This document shows positions 37,745 through 45,291 of a stretch of 64,000 nucleotides of DNA, piece after piece. Every line of letters starts with the position of its first letter. Within the stretch, counting starts at the first letter, position 1. The stretch spans positions 1,364,001-1,428,000 of the forward strand of contig NZ_JARUND010000001.1 of NCBI RefSeq assembly GCF_036898825.1, read 5' to 3'. Origin of the DNA: Streptomyces sp. B21-083 (GTDB taxonomy: Bacteria > Actinomycetota > Actinomycetes > Streptomycetales > Streptomycetaceae). The position numbers and the translations under genes are program-made. Below the pieces are notes generated by a model. It was not told the DNA's origin, made no database searches, and was given only the letters and a program-made list of their open reading frames with translations.

Positions 37745-37891
37745 CTACTGGGCCCAGCCCGTGACCGTGTAGATCATGCCGCCGATCCAGGCGAGTCCCA
37801 CCAGTACGGCGACGACCAGCGCCGCCGTGACGGCGCGCTCGACGGGCTGGGCGGGGCTGGTGACGGGCTTCGGGGCTCTGTGCGTGGTCAT
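37745..37891 (-). CDS. Small single-pass membrane protein (48 residues)
   Basis: MTTHRAPKPVTSPAQP begins a Pro-rich cytoplasmic tail, followed by one strong hydrophobic helix (AVTAALVVAVLVGLAWIGGMIYTV) and a short end. No family is recognised. The hydrophobic helix and coding-like composition make it likely to be real, but the upstream ribosome-binding site is weak. It converges on the saccharopine-dehydrogenase-like gene. Confidence 0.6.
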   Translation of the reverse strand: MTTHRAPKPVTSPAQPVERAVTAALVVAVLVGLAWIGGMIYTVTGWAQ

Positions 37892-38007
37892 GGGCACAGC
37901 CTGCCGACAGCTCCGGACTGCCGACATCCGTATAAGTACTCAGATCGGGTACTCAGATGATCATTTGATCCCGTCGGGCGAGTTCTGCTCCCGGACAGTC
38001 GCTTCCT

Positions 38008-38703
38008 TCAGGCAGTCGCTTCCTTCAAGGCGCGTCTGCACAGGGCGTCCGCCCGGCGGGTCGTTTCCGGGAGGCGGTACTCCGGGGTGAGCGCGAGGGT
38101 GTGGGCGCAGGCCGTGTCGAGGGAGGTGCGGTGGCCGACCGAGACGAACACCGGTTTGACCGCGTCCCGGGTGCGCAGGGCGCGGCCGACCTCCCGCGCG
38201 CCCGCCAGGAGGGGGGACGCCGATCCGCGCGGGGTACCCGGCTCCTCGTAGGTGAAGGTGAACGGGTTCTTCGCGACGCCGATCGTGGGGAGGCCGGTGA
38301 GGACGCCCAGGTGGCTGGCGAGGCCGAAGCGGCGGGGGTGGGCCAGGCCGTAGCCGTCGCAGACGACGAGGCCGGGCGGGACGGGCAGTGCCTCCAGGGC
38401 GGCCAGCACGGCCGGGATCTCCCGGAACGCGAGCAGGCCGGGCACGTACGGGAACGGGACGCGTCCGGCTGCCGTGGCCTCGGCGACGACGTCCAGGCTC
38501 GCCGCGTCGAGGACGACCGCGGCGGCCACGACGAGGTCGCGCTCGTCGTCGTAGGCGACGTCTACGCCCGTGACGTGCCCGGTTCCGGGCGGCGGGCCCG
38601 GCTCGTCCACCACCCGCAGCCGTAGCTCGTCCTGGACCGCGCGGGCCCGCTCCTCGGTCGTGGGCCAGTCCGCCGGAATGGGTACGGTCGTCGTCATCGC
38701 CAT
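38008..38703 (-). CDS. nfi: Endonuclease V (deoxyinosine 3'-endonuclease)
   Basis: 231 residues. Nicks DNA or RNA near deaminated adenine (inosine). The metal-binding residues are visible in GVDVAYDD (near 46), CDGYGLAHPRRFG (near 116) and the later CAHTLALTPEYRLPETTRRAD. GVAKN is the conserved wedge-region neighbour. ATG 38703 or 38697 are both possible, neither with a clear ribosome-binding site. Confidence 0.92.
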   Translation of the reverse strand: MAMTTTVPIPADWPTTEERARAVQDELRLRVVDEPGPPPGTGHVTGVDVAYDDERDLVVAAAVVLDAASLDVVAEATAAGRVPFPYVPGLLAFREIPAVLAALEALPVPPGLVVCDGYGLAHPRRFGLASHLGVLTGLPTIGVAKNPFTFTYEEPGTPRGSASPLLAGAREVGRALRTRDAVKPVFVSVGHRTSLDTACAHTLALTPEYRLPETTRRADALCRRALKEATA

Positions 38704-38759
38704 GGTGACGACGAGCGTACGGTCCCGCCGACCGGCCCCCGCCGCAGGTCCCCCGTCCC

Positions 38760-39086
38760 TCAGTTGTCGCCGAGGGCCTTCTTCAGCTGCGCCTTGTTCA
38801 TGTCGGAGCGGCCATGGACGTTGCGCTTCCTGGCCTCCTGGTAGAGCTGGTCGTACGTCGGCCCCTGGGCGCCCTTGTGCGAGCGCTGCCCACCCCGCTT
38901 GCTGGACGACATGTCCTGGATGGACGTACGGCTGGCGGTCTTCGACTCGCCGGAGCGGGCGCGTTCCTTGTTGACGGTCCGCGCGGCGATCTCCTCGGCG
39001 CGCTTCTCGCTCTCGCCCCGGTCCAGCGCACTGTCCTTGATGTGCTCGTACTGACGTTCCCGCTTAGGGCTCGCACCGCGTGCCAT
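38760..39086 (-). CDS. Small basic protein with Rho_N/SAP-like C-terminus
   Basis: 108 residues, strongly charged. The first half is Arg/Lys/Glu-rich helix (ERQYEHIKDSALDRGESEKRAEEIAARTVNKERAR). The end, TYDQLYQEARKRNVHGRSDMNKAQLKKAL, has the helix-extended-loop-helix pattern of Rho N-terminal or SAP nucleic-acid-binding motifs. It is often labelled a plasmid stabilisation protein without evidence. Its role is unknown. Confidence 0.8.
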   Translation of the reverse strand: MARGASPKRERQYEHIKDSALDRGESEKRAEEIAARTVNKERARSGESKTASRTSIQDMSSSKRGGQRSHKGAQGPTYDQLYQEARKRNVHGRSDMNKAQLKKALGDN

Positions 39087-39150
39087 GACCGTTCACTTCC
39101 CTCGCTCGCGCCGTCCTCTCGTTCCGTGCCGGTGAACGGGTACCCGCGCC

Positions 39151-40290
39151 TCACGATTCGAGCCGTGCCACCCGCCCCTTCTCACCGGCGGCCCAGCAGC
39201 CGAGGTCGGGGGCGCAGTCCACGGTGTCGTACGAGCCCGTGTCGACGGTCTTCCAGGTGCGCCCCGCGTCCGTGGTGAGGTCGGTGCCGGTAGGACCGAC
39301 CGCGAGCGCCGCCGTGCGGCTGTACGGGAGCCAGGCGACGCCGGAGCGGTAGGCGGGCGGGGAGGTGGCGGCCGTCGCCCAGGTGCGACCGCCGTCCGCG
39401 GTGACCGCCCCCGCGCGCGGTGAGGTCTGGTCGGCGCGGTAGTCCCCGCCGACCGCTAGTCCGTGCGTGCGGTCGCGGAAGGCGAGCGCGAAGACGCCAC
39501 GAGCCGGGTCGCCCGCCGGTATCGGTGTGTCGGAGGCCGTCCACGTGAGCCCGCGGTCGGCGGAGTGCAGCACACGCGCGCGTGCGCCCCCGCCGGTGGC
39601 CAGCCAGACGTCACGCGGCCCGGAACTGACCAGGCACTGTCCGCTCGCCGCGAAGCCCGCCTCGCCCTCCAGCGCGGCCGGCATGCCGGCGCTGGGCAGC
39701 ACGTTCCAGGAGCGTCCGCCGTCGCCGGTGGAGAGGATGCGGAACTTGCCGTCCACCGGGTCGCTCATCGCCAGGCCGTGTCGGCTGTCGAAGAAGGTGA
39801 GGCAGTCGTAGAAGGCCCTGGCGTCGGTGTTGCGGAAGGACTCGGTCCAGGTTCCGCCGCCGTCGTCGGTGCGGTAGACGCGGGAGTCCTCTCCCTCTCC
39901 GATGGCCAGGACCACGGCGCGCCGAGCGTCGAACGCCTCGATGTCCCGGAACTGGAGCTCGGCCGCGCCCGGCGGAGAGACGTTTCGCCAGCTCCTGCCG
40001 GCGTCGGTGGTGCGCAGGACGGTGCCCTGGGTACCGGCGAGCCAGGCGGTACCCCGGCTGACGGCGGACAGTCCGCGGAAGCGGACGTCGGTGGCGCCGC
40101 TGTCCTTCGCCGCCCAGTGCGGCGCCCGGTGCCCTGCACCGGACACGCCGCCCGACCCCTCATAGGCCTGTGCGGCCTGCGCGGGGGCCGCCAGTCCGGC
40201 GGCGACGGCGGCGAGTGCGGCCCCATAGGACCCGGCCACCATCGCTCGCCGCATCCGACTCGCACGCCTGTTCTGTCGCTGCATCCCCAT
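39151..40290 (-). CDS. Exported Asp-box (BNR/YCF48-like) beta-propeller protein
   Basis: About 379 residues. A basic N-terminus and a hydrophobic stretch (AMVAGSYGAALAAVAAGLAAPAQA) form a signal peptide. At least six Asp-box motifs of the form S/T-x-D-x-G-x-S/T-W follow: TTDAGRSW, RTDDGGGTW, STGDGGRSW, HSADRGLTW, TADGGRTW and TTDAGRTW. This predicts a six- to seven-bladed propeller. The function may be sialidase-like or purely structural; the catalytic residues of sialidases are not evident. Several ATGs compete: 40290 has GAGG at a good distance, 40299 does not. A TnpB transposon ends only 27 bp upstream and may have displaced the promoter. Confidence 0.82.
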   Translation of the reverse strand: MGMQRQNRRASRMRRAMVAGSYGAALAAVAAGLAAPAQAAQAYEGSGGVSGAGHRAPHWAAKDSGATDVRFRGLSAVSRGTAWLAGTQGTVLRTTDAGRSWRNVSPPGAAELQFRDIEAFDARRAVVLAIGEGEDSRVYRTDDGGGTWTESFRNTDARAFYDCLTFFDSRHGLAMSDPVDGKFRILSTGDGGRSWNVLPSAGMPAALEGEAGFAASGQCLVSSGPRDVWLATGGGARARVLHSADRGLTWTASDTPIPAGDPARGVFALAFRDRTHGLAVGGDYRADQTSPRAGAVTADGGRTWATAATSPPAYRSGVAWLPYSRTAALAVGPTGTDLTTDAGRTWKTVDTGSYDTVDCAPDLGCWAAGEKGRVARLES

Positions 40291-40316
40291 GATCCTCATG
40301 GCGGGCGAACGTAGCA

Positions 40317-40345
40317 TTGAATCCTCCCCTCCGTGGGAGGGGATT
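40317..40345 (-). ncRNA. Putative 3' end of the TnpB omega-RNA
   Basis: CCCCTCC / GGAGGGG (40336-40342 with 40326-40332) form a 7-bp stem with a 3-nt loop at the right end of the element, 10 nt past the tnpB stop. In studied TnpB systems the guide RNA comes from the tnpB 3' end plus right end, and the guide is the flanking DNA. Here the guide would be the sequence just before the Asp-box gene. The RNA itself is inferred. Confidence 0.45.
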
Positions 40346-40351
40346 TTTGGC

Positions 40352-41584
40352 TCAGGCGGCCACCGAGGGCAGCGCCCCAGGTGGTCTTGCGCCTTCGGCA
40401 CCAGCCGGGTTGAGACCAGCCCGGATGAGCATCACGTGTGCGGAGTTCTTGTCCCGTGGGGATGCGATCCCGCATACGGTGCAGGTGTAGGTGCGCTCTC
40501 CCAGCGGCAGTGCGTGCTTGGCTCTCGCTCCGCAGTGCGCGCAGTCCATCGTGGTGTGCGCGGGGTGGACCAGGTACACGGTACGTCCGTGCTTGCGCCC
40601 CATCTCGATCAGGGCCTGTTTCGTGGCGCCGATGGCGGCGTCGGCGGCCTTGCGGGCCATCGAAGTCCTGGCGAGGAACTTCGGCTTGAAGTCCTCCACA
40701 GCCAAGGCGTCATGGTCGGCCACGACGGCCTTTGCCCATTTGAGGCCGACGTCCTGGCGTCGGCGTGCGACCTTCTTGTGCAGCTTGGCACGCAGTCGCT
40801 TCACCGCGCGGTAGCCCTTCGAACCGGCCTGCCCCTTCTTCGGCTTCCAGCGGGCCATCATTCGGTCGTACCGGGTCAGCTTCTCCTTGGCCTTCTTGCC
40901 GTGCTCGGCGTGCGGGAGATCGTGGGTGTCGGATGTGGTGGTGGCGGTCTCCTTCACACCCCAGTCGATGCCGATCACTGCTCCGGTCTGCGCCAGCGGC
41001 TCGACGGCGGCGGGGACTACGAAGCTGGCGTACCAGTGGCCGATGCTGTCCTGGTAGACGCGGACACTGGAAGGGGCGGCGGGCAGGTCCCGCGACCACA
41101 CCACGGTCAGGGCGATCCCGCCCGCCACATGCAGCTGTGCGTCCTTCAGGCGGAAGCCGCGCCGGGTGTAGTTGAGGGAGGGCAGCGCCTGAAGCTTCTT
41201 CTTCCACCTGGGCATCCCGGCTCGGCGCGCCACAGGCAGCCGGTCCTTGATGTCCTTGTGCGCCTTGGCCTTGGACTTGCCGAAATCCCTGATGATCTGC
41301 TGCTGCGGGACCGAGCTGCCTTCGCGCAGCCATGGGCTCGCTCCGCGCGCCTCGGTCAACATCTTGTCCAGCTGTGCGGGGCCGCACGTCCCTTTGTCCC
41401 CGGTGGCCTTGTTGTGCAGGTGCACGGCCTTGGACTTGGCCACGCACTCGTTCCACACCCACCGGCAGCGGCCCCACTCCGCCACCAAGGATGCACGAGC
41501 AGTGGACGACACACGAAGTCGGAACGTCCACCGGGCATGCCCTACCCCGTCGGTCCCCGTGCCTGCCACCACAACATCACCCAC
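40352..41584 (-). CDS. RNA-guided nuclease / transposase accessory TnpB (OrfB)
   Basis: About 410 residues. The RuvC-like triad appears intact: Asp in VIGIDWGVKE, Glu in LAVEDFKPKF and Asp in PRDKNSAH. The zinc ribbon is CAHCGARAKH...CTVC. The N-terminal part (RWVWNECVAKSKAVH) matches the OrfB helix-turn-helix region. GTG 41584 is chosen for GGAAGGGG upstream; the frame remains open to 41629. Intact catalytic residues suggest an active nuclease and not a domesticated repressor. Confidence 0.9.
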   Translation of the reverse strand: MGDVVVAGTGTDGVGHARWTFRLRVSSTARASLVAEWGRCRWVWNECVAKSKAVHLHNKATGDKGTCGPAQLDKMLTEARGASPWLREGSSVPQQQIIRDFGKSKAKAHKDIKDRLPVARRAGMPRWKKKLQALPSLNYTRRGFRLKDAQLHVAGGIALTVVWSRDLPAAPSSVRVYQDSIGHWYASFVVPAAVEPLAQTGAVIGIDWGVKETATTTSDTHDLPHAEHGKKAKEKLTRYDRMMARWKPKKGQAGSKGYRAVKRLRAKLHKKVARRRQDVGLKWAKAVVADHDALAVEDFKPKFLARTSMARKAADAAIGATKQALIEMGRKHGRTVYLVHPAHTTMDCAHCGARAKHALPLGERTYTCTVCGIASPRDKNSAHVMLIRAGLNPAGAEGARPPGALPSVAA

Positions 41585-41600
41585 ACCCCCTTCCGTCGCG

Positions 41601-41901
41601 ATCACCCCAACCAGCGAACACAGGAACACACGTACGCCCTCAGCGGCTCCGTCGGGCAGTCTGCGACGGCGCTCCGCGCCCGGGAAGCCGATTGCGGCGC
41701 ACTCCGCATCGCCGTCACGGAATGCGATTCCTCCCCGGTGCGAACGCCGAGGGCCTCCCTTGCAAGAGCACGAGGTGAATGAACTCGGTGACAGAGGTCA
41801 CTAGAAATTCAGGTGCACTGATTGGCTCGTTCCAGCGTCTCTCTCAGTGTGCGGACCGTTCCACCCAGGAGTCCGGCAGGCCGTCACAAGGGAGCAAGTC
41901 G
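41601..41901. other. Region between tnpB and the SsgA-like gene
   Basis: The transposon left end and the promoter of the SsgA-like gene should lie here. I can fix neither. An in-frame ATG at 41779 would extend the SsgA-like protein by 41 residues, but that extension does not resemble the family. Confidence 0.4.
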
Positions 41902-42318
41902 TTGTTCACCGTCATCGAGCAGCTCGTACAGGCCCGTCTCGTCGCCGCCGCACCGCGGGTGACGAGCATTCCCGCAACCCTCACCTACGACCGGAGCGAC
42001 CCGTTCGCGGTCCGGATGACCTTCCCCGCGCCGGCCACCCTGGAGGGCGTGGAGGTCTGCTGGACCTTCGCCCGCGAACTCCTCGCCGACGGCCTGCGGG
42101 AACCGCAGGGCCACGGCGACGTGAGGGTGCGGCCGTACGGGTACGACCGCACGGTCCTGGAGTTCCACGCCCCCGAGGGCACCGCGGTCGTACATGTCCG
42201 CTCCGGCGAGCTGCGGCGCTTCCTGGCGGCCACCACCGAGCTGGTGCCCGTCGGCCTGGAGCACCTCCAGACCGACCTGGACCGCGACCTCGCGGAGCTG
42301 ATGCGCGACGCCCTGTGA
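41902..42318 (+). CDS. ssgD: SsgA-like (SALP) sporulation/cell-wall protein, SsgD-like
   Basis: About 138 residues of the SsgA/SsgB family, which controls septum placement and cell-wall synthesis during growth and sporulation and is found only in morphologically complex actinobacteria. Core pattern: VQARLVAAAPRVTSIPATLTYDRSDPFAVRMTFP, then EVCWTFARELLADGL and GDVRVRPYGYDRTVLEFHAPEG. TTG 41902 fits the family N-terminus and has GGGAGC 6 nt upstream. The ssgD assignment rests on similarity as I remember it and on gene order beside an ABC-F gene. Confidence 0.8.
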   Translation: MFTVIEQLVQARLVAAAPRVTSIPATLTYDRSDPFAVRMTFPAPATLEGVEVCWTFARELLADGLREPQGHGDVRVRPYGYDRTVLEFHAPEGTAVVHVRSGELRRFLAATTELVPVGLEHLQTDLDRDLAELMRDAL

Positions 42319-42329
42319 GAGTTAATGCT

Positions 42330-42359
42330 TTGACAGCCTGAAGCGCCTCTTCCTACGCT
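42330..42359 (+). promoter_or_regulatory. Promoter of the ABC-F leader
   Basis: TTGACA (42330-42335), an 18-nt spacer and TACGCT (42354-42359) closely match the housekeeping sigma consensus. Transcription would begin near 42366, leaving a leader of about 225 nt. Confidence 0.65.
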
Positions 42360-42382
42360 TGCAGCGGTCCTGTTGCCGTCGA

Positions 42383-42415
42383 ATGGAGAAGGACGTTGCT
42401 CTACTGAGGTCCTGA
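42383..42415 (+). CDS. Possible 10-residue leader peptide (MEKDVALLRS)
   Basis: A short frame starting about 17 nt after the predicted transcription start, ending in TGA at 42415, just before a hairpin (stem CACACC 42428-42433 with GGTGTG 42441-42446, extended by CGCG/CGCG). It has no clear Shine-Dalgarno site. The layout resembles ribosome-mediated attenuation seen before antibiotic-resistance ABC-F genes. Confidence 0.35.
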   Translation: MEKDVALLRS

Positions 42416-42591
42416 GACACCGCGCCGCACACCCTTCAGTGGTGTGTCCGCGCAGCGTGCGACCTCGGTGTACGAGCCGTCCGTTCCTCCCTCCGGAACA
42501 GGGCCTTGTCCGTGCCTCCAGGATTCCTCCGCCGGCCGTCGGTGTCTCGACACGCGTTTGCCCCCACCGAATCAAGCAACCGCGAGGCCAC

Positions 42592-44208
42592 ATGTCAGCC
42601 ACCACTTCCGTCGCCGTCACCTCCCTGTCCTTCGCCTGGCCCGACGGCACTGCCGTCTTCGACGCTCTCGACGTCGCCGTCGGCCCCGGCCGCACCGGGC
42701 TCGTCGGTGTCAACGGATCAGGAAAATCAACCCTGTTGAAGCTGATCGCCGGACAGCTCCGGCCCGCCGACGGCGCCGTCCGCGTCGCGGGCGACGTCGG
42801 CTACCTCCCGCAGTCCGTCACCCTCGACACCGCGCTGCGCGTCGAGGACGTCCTCGGTATCTCCGCCCAGCGGGCGGCGCTGCACGCCATCGAGACGGGT
42901 GACGTGGCCGAGGCGCACTTCGAGACGATCGGCGACGACTGGGACGTGGAAGAACGCGCCCTGGTCACGCTCGGCGAACTCGGGCTCGGTCACATCGACC
43001 TGGACCGCACGGTCGGCGAGGTCTCGGGCGGCGAGGCGGTCCTCCTGCGGCTGGCCGCGCTGCTCCTCGACCGCCCGGACGTGCTCCTGCTGGACGAACC
43101 GACCAACAACCTCGACCTGTACGCGCGCCGACGCCTGTACACGGCCGTCTCCTCCTGGCCCGGCGTGATGATCGTGGTCAGCCACGACCGCGAACTCCTG
43201 GACCTGGTCGACCAGATCGCCGATCTGCGCTCCGGAGAGGTCACCTGGTACGGCGGCAACTTCTCGGCGTACGAGGAGGCGCTGGCCACCGAACAGGAGG
43301 CGGCGACACGCATGGTGCGCGTCGCGGAGGCCGACCTGAAGAAGCAGAAACGCGAACTGGCCGACGCCCAGCTCAAGTTGGCCCGCCGCAAGAAGTACGG
43401 GCAGAAGATGTTCGAGCAGAAGCGTGAGCCGAAGATCGTCATGGGGGCGCGCAAACGGTCCGCCCAGGAGTCGGCGGGCAAGCACCGCATCATGCACGAG
43501 GAACGGCTAGCCGACGCGAAGGAGCGGCTCGACGAGGCGGTGGACGCCGTACGGGACGACGACGAGATCCGCGTCGACCTGCCGTACACGGCGGTGCCGC
43601 CGGGCCGTACCGTACTCACGCTCCTGGACCTGGAGTTGGCGTACGGGGCGAGCGTCGGCTCCTTCGATCTGCGCGGGCCCGAGCGGGTCGCGCTGATCGG
43701 GCGCAACGGGGCGGGGAAGACGACCCTGCTGCGGACGGTCGCCGGGGAGCTGGCCCCGGTCTCCGGGGAGGCGCGGGCGCACGTACCGCTGCGCTTTCTG
43801 CCGCAGCGGCTCGATGTGCTCGACGACGAGCTGACCGTCGCGGAGAACGTGGCACGGTTCGCCCCGGGCGCCACCAACAACCGGGTCCGCGCCCGGCTGG
43901 CCCGCTTCCTGTTCCGGGGTGCCCGCGCCGACCAGCGGGCGGCGACCCTGTCGGGCGGCGAGCGTTTCCGCGCCGCTCTGGCCGCCCTGATGCTGGCGGA
44001 GCCCGCGCCCCAGCTCCTGATGCTGGACGAGCCGACCAACAACCTGGACATGGCGAGCGCGCGACAGCTCACGACGGCTCTCGACTCGTACGAAGGCGCA
44101 CTGATCGTGGCCAGCCACGACCTGCCGTTCCTGGAGTCGATCGGGATCACCCGGTGGCTGCTGCTCGACGGGGAGCTGAGGGAGATCGATCCGGAGGAGG
44201 TGGGGTGA
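42592..44208 (+). CDS. ABC-F family ATPase with long leader
   Basis: 538 residues, two ATP-binding domains without membrane segments. Domain 1: GVNGSGKST (near 40), VSGGEAVLLRLA, VLLLDEPTNNLDL. A Lys/Arg/Glu-rich linker (residues 235-310) is predicted coiled coil with KKYGQKMFEQKREPKIVMGARKR. Domain 2: GRNGAGKTT, LSGGERFRAAL, LLMLDEPTNNLDM. Such proteins protect or rescue the ribosome, some giving antibiotic resistance. A strong promoter, short ORF and hairpins upstream suggest it is induced by translation stress. The immediate ATG lacks a strong ribosome-binding site (GCGAGG). Confidence 0.9.
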   Translation: MSATTSVAVTSLSFAWPDGTAVFDALDVAVGPGRTGLVGVNGSGKSTLLKLIAGQLRPADGAVRVAGDVGYLPQSVTLDTALRVEDVLGISAQRAALHAIETGDVAEAHFETIGDDWDVEERALVTLGELGLGHIDLDRTVGEVSGGEAVLLRLAALLLDRPDVLLLDEPTNNLDLYARRRLYTAVSSWPGVMIVVSHDRELLDLVDQIADLRSGEVTWYGGNFSAYEEALATEQEAATRMVRVAEADLKKQKRELADAQLKLARRKKYGQKMFEQKREPKIVMGARKRSAQESAGKHRIMHEERLADAKERLDEAVDAVRDDDEIRVDLPYTAVPPGRTVLTLLDLELAYGASVGSFDLRGPERVALIGRNGAGKTTLLRTVAGELAPVSGEARAHVPLRFLPQRLDVLDDELTVAENVARFAPGATNNRVRARLARFLFRGARADQRAATLSGGERFRAALAALMLAEPAPQLLMLDEPTNNLDMASARQLTTALDSYEGALIVASHDLPFLESIGITRWLLLDGELREIDPEEVG

Positions 44209-44314
44209 TCGACGCGGGGGCGCGGCCACCGGTCTGACCTCCGGGGCTTTTGTCCGCACAGGCCCGCCCTGCATGATGTGCGCGGACGCCCCCTTCCGAT
44301 ACGGAGTTCGCCTC

Positions 44315-45091
44315 GTGCCCAGCAAGAAGGCCCTCATACGTCGCCCCAGCCCGCGCCTGGCCGAGGGTCTCGTCACGCACATCGAGCGCGAGGAGATCGA
44401 CGCCGACCTCGCCGGCCGCCAGTGGGAGGCGTACGCGGAGGCGTTGCGCACGCACGGCTGGGAGACCGTCGAGGTGGACCCGGCGGACGACTGCCCGGAC
44501 TCGGTGTTCGTCGAGGACGCGGTGGTCGTCTACCGGAACGTCGCGCTGATCGCGCGGCCCGGCGCCGAGTCCCGGCGCGACGAGACCAGCGGTGTCGAGG
44601 AGGCGGTGGCCCGCCTCGGCTGCTCGGTGAACTGGGTCTGGGAGCCGGGCACCCTGGAGGGCGGTGACGTCCTCAAGGTCGGCGACACCCTCTACGTCGG
44701 CCGGGGCGGGCGGACCAACGCCGCCGGGGTGCAGCAGCTCAGGGCGGTGTTCGAACCGCTCGGTGCCCGGGTCGTCGCCGTGCCGGTCAGCAAGGTGCTG
44801 CACCTGAAGTCGGCGGTCACCGCGCTGCCCGACGGGACCGTCATCGGGTACGCGCCCCTGGTGGACACGCCGTCCCTCTTCCCGCGCTTCCTGCCGGTGC
44901 CGGAGGAGTCCGGGGCGCACGTGGTCCTGCTGGACGGCGGGAAGGTGCTGATGGCGGCGAGCGCGCCGAAGACGGCCGAACTGCTCGCCGAACTCGGGCA
45001 CGAACCGGTGCTCGTCGACATCAGCGAGTTCGAGAAGCTCGAAGGCTGTGTGACATGCCTCTCGGTGCGGCTGAGGGAGCTGTACGCCTGA
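44315..45091 (+). CDS. ddaH: Dimethylarginine dimethylaminohydrolase (dimethylargininase)
   Basis: 258 residues of the amidinotransferase fold. It hydrolyses N-omega-methylated arginines to citrulline and methylamines. Catalytic residues are visible: His163 (LHLKSAV), Cys248 in the terminal GCVTCLSVRL, the Glu/Asp pair in LEGGDVL (115-120) and Asp in DDCPDSVFVED. GTG 44315 (VPSKKALIRRP) has GGAG 9 nt upstream and matches the family N-terminus better than upstream ATGs at 44273. Monocistronic; about 100 nt separate it from the ABC-F gene. Confidence 0.9.
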   Translation: MPSKKALIRRPSPRLAEGLVTHIEREEIDADLAGRQWEAYAEALRTHGWETVEVDPADDCPDSVFVEDAVVVYRNVALIARPGAESRRDETSGVEEAVARLGCSVNWVWEPGTLEGGDVLKVGDTLYVGRGGRTNAAGVQQLRAVFEPLGARVVAVPVSKVLHLKSAVTALPDGTVIGYAPLVDTPSLFPRFLPVPEESGAHVVLLDGGKVLMAASAPKTAELLAELGHEPVLVDISEFEKLEGCVTCLSVRLRELYA

Positions 45092-45196
45092 CGGGTGACC
45101 GAGATACTCGTTCCGGCGATGACCTGCGGGTCCCGGAAGTCTCACCGCGCCCTGGCATGAACCCGCTGATCAGGGATGTTTACAACACTCTTAACC

Positions 45197-45238
45197 TACG
45201 GTGGCGTAACCTACGGGAACGTAGCCTACGATGCCGTA
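45197..45238. promoter_or_regulatory. Three tandem TACG-N4-CGTA operator boxes
   Basis: Inverted half-sites TACG/CGTA with 4-nt spacers occur at 45197-45208, 45212-45223 and 45227-45238, exactly 15 bp apart, 54-95 nt upstream of the desaturase ATG. A TTTACA at 45179-45184 may be part of the promoter. The arrangement suggests a TetR-type repressor controlling membrane fluidity; the regulator is not in this window. Confidence 0.7.
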
Positions 45239-45291
45239 GGTCGAGTCCCCTGTAGTCCGCGCACCCGCTCGCACGTCTTTCTGGAGCATTC

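Larger units (their letters stand above)
40317..41600 (-). mobile_element. TnpB-only IS200/IS605-family (IS1341-type) element
   Basis: The right end is placed at the TCAA (rc of 40317-40320) just past a hairpin; TCAA matches the right cleavage site known for IS608. The left end could not be fixed and 41600 is nominal. There is no tnpA, so it would need a transposase in trans. Confidence 0.65.

Noticed and set aside
40321..40350. Plus-strand intrinsic terminator (hairpin followed by ATTTTT)
   Set aside because: No plus-strand gene ends here; the hairpin fits better as the transposon right end and TnpB guide RNA 3' region.
41779..41901. Extended SsgA-like protein from ATG 41779
   Set aside because: The added 41 residues do not resemble the family and the internal TTG has a better ribosome-binding site.
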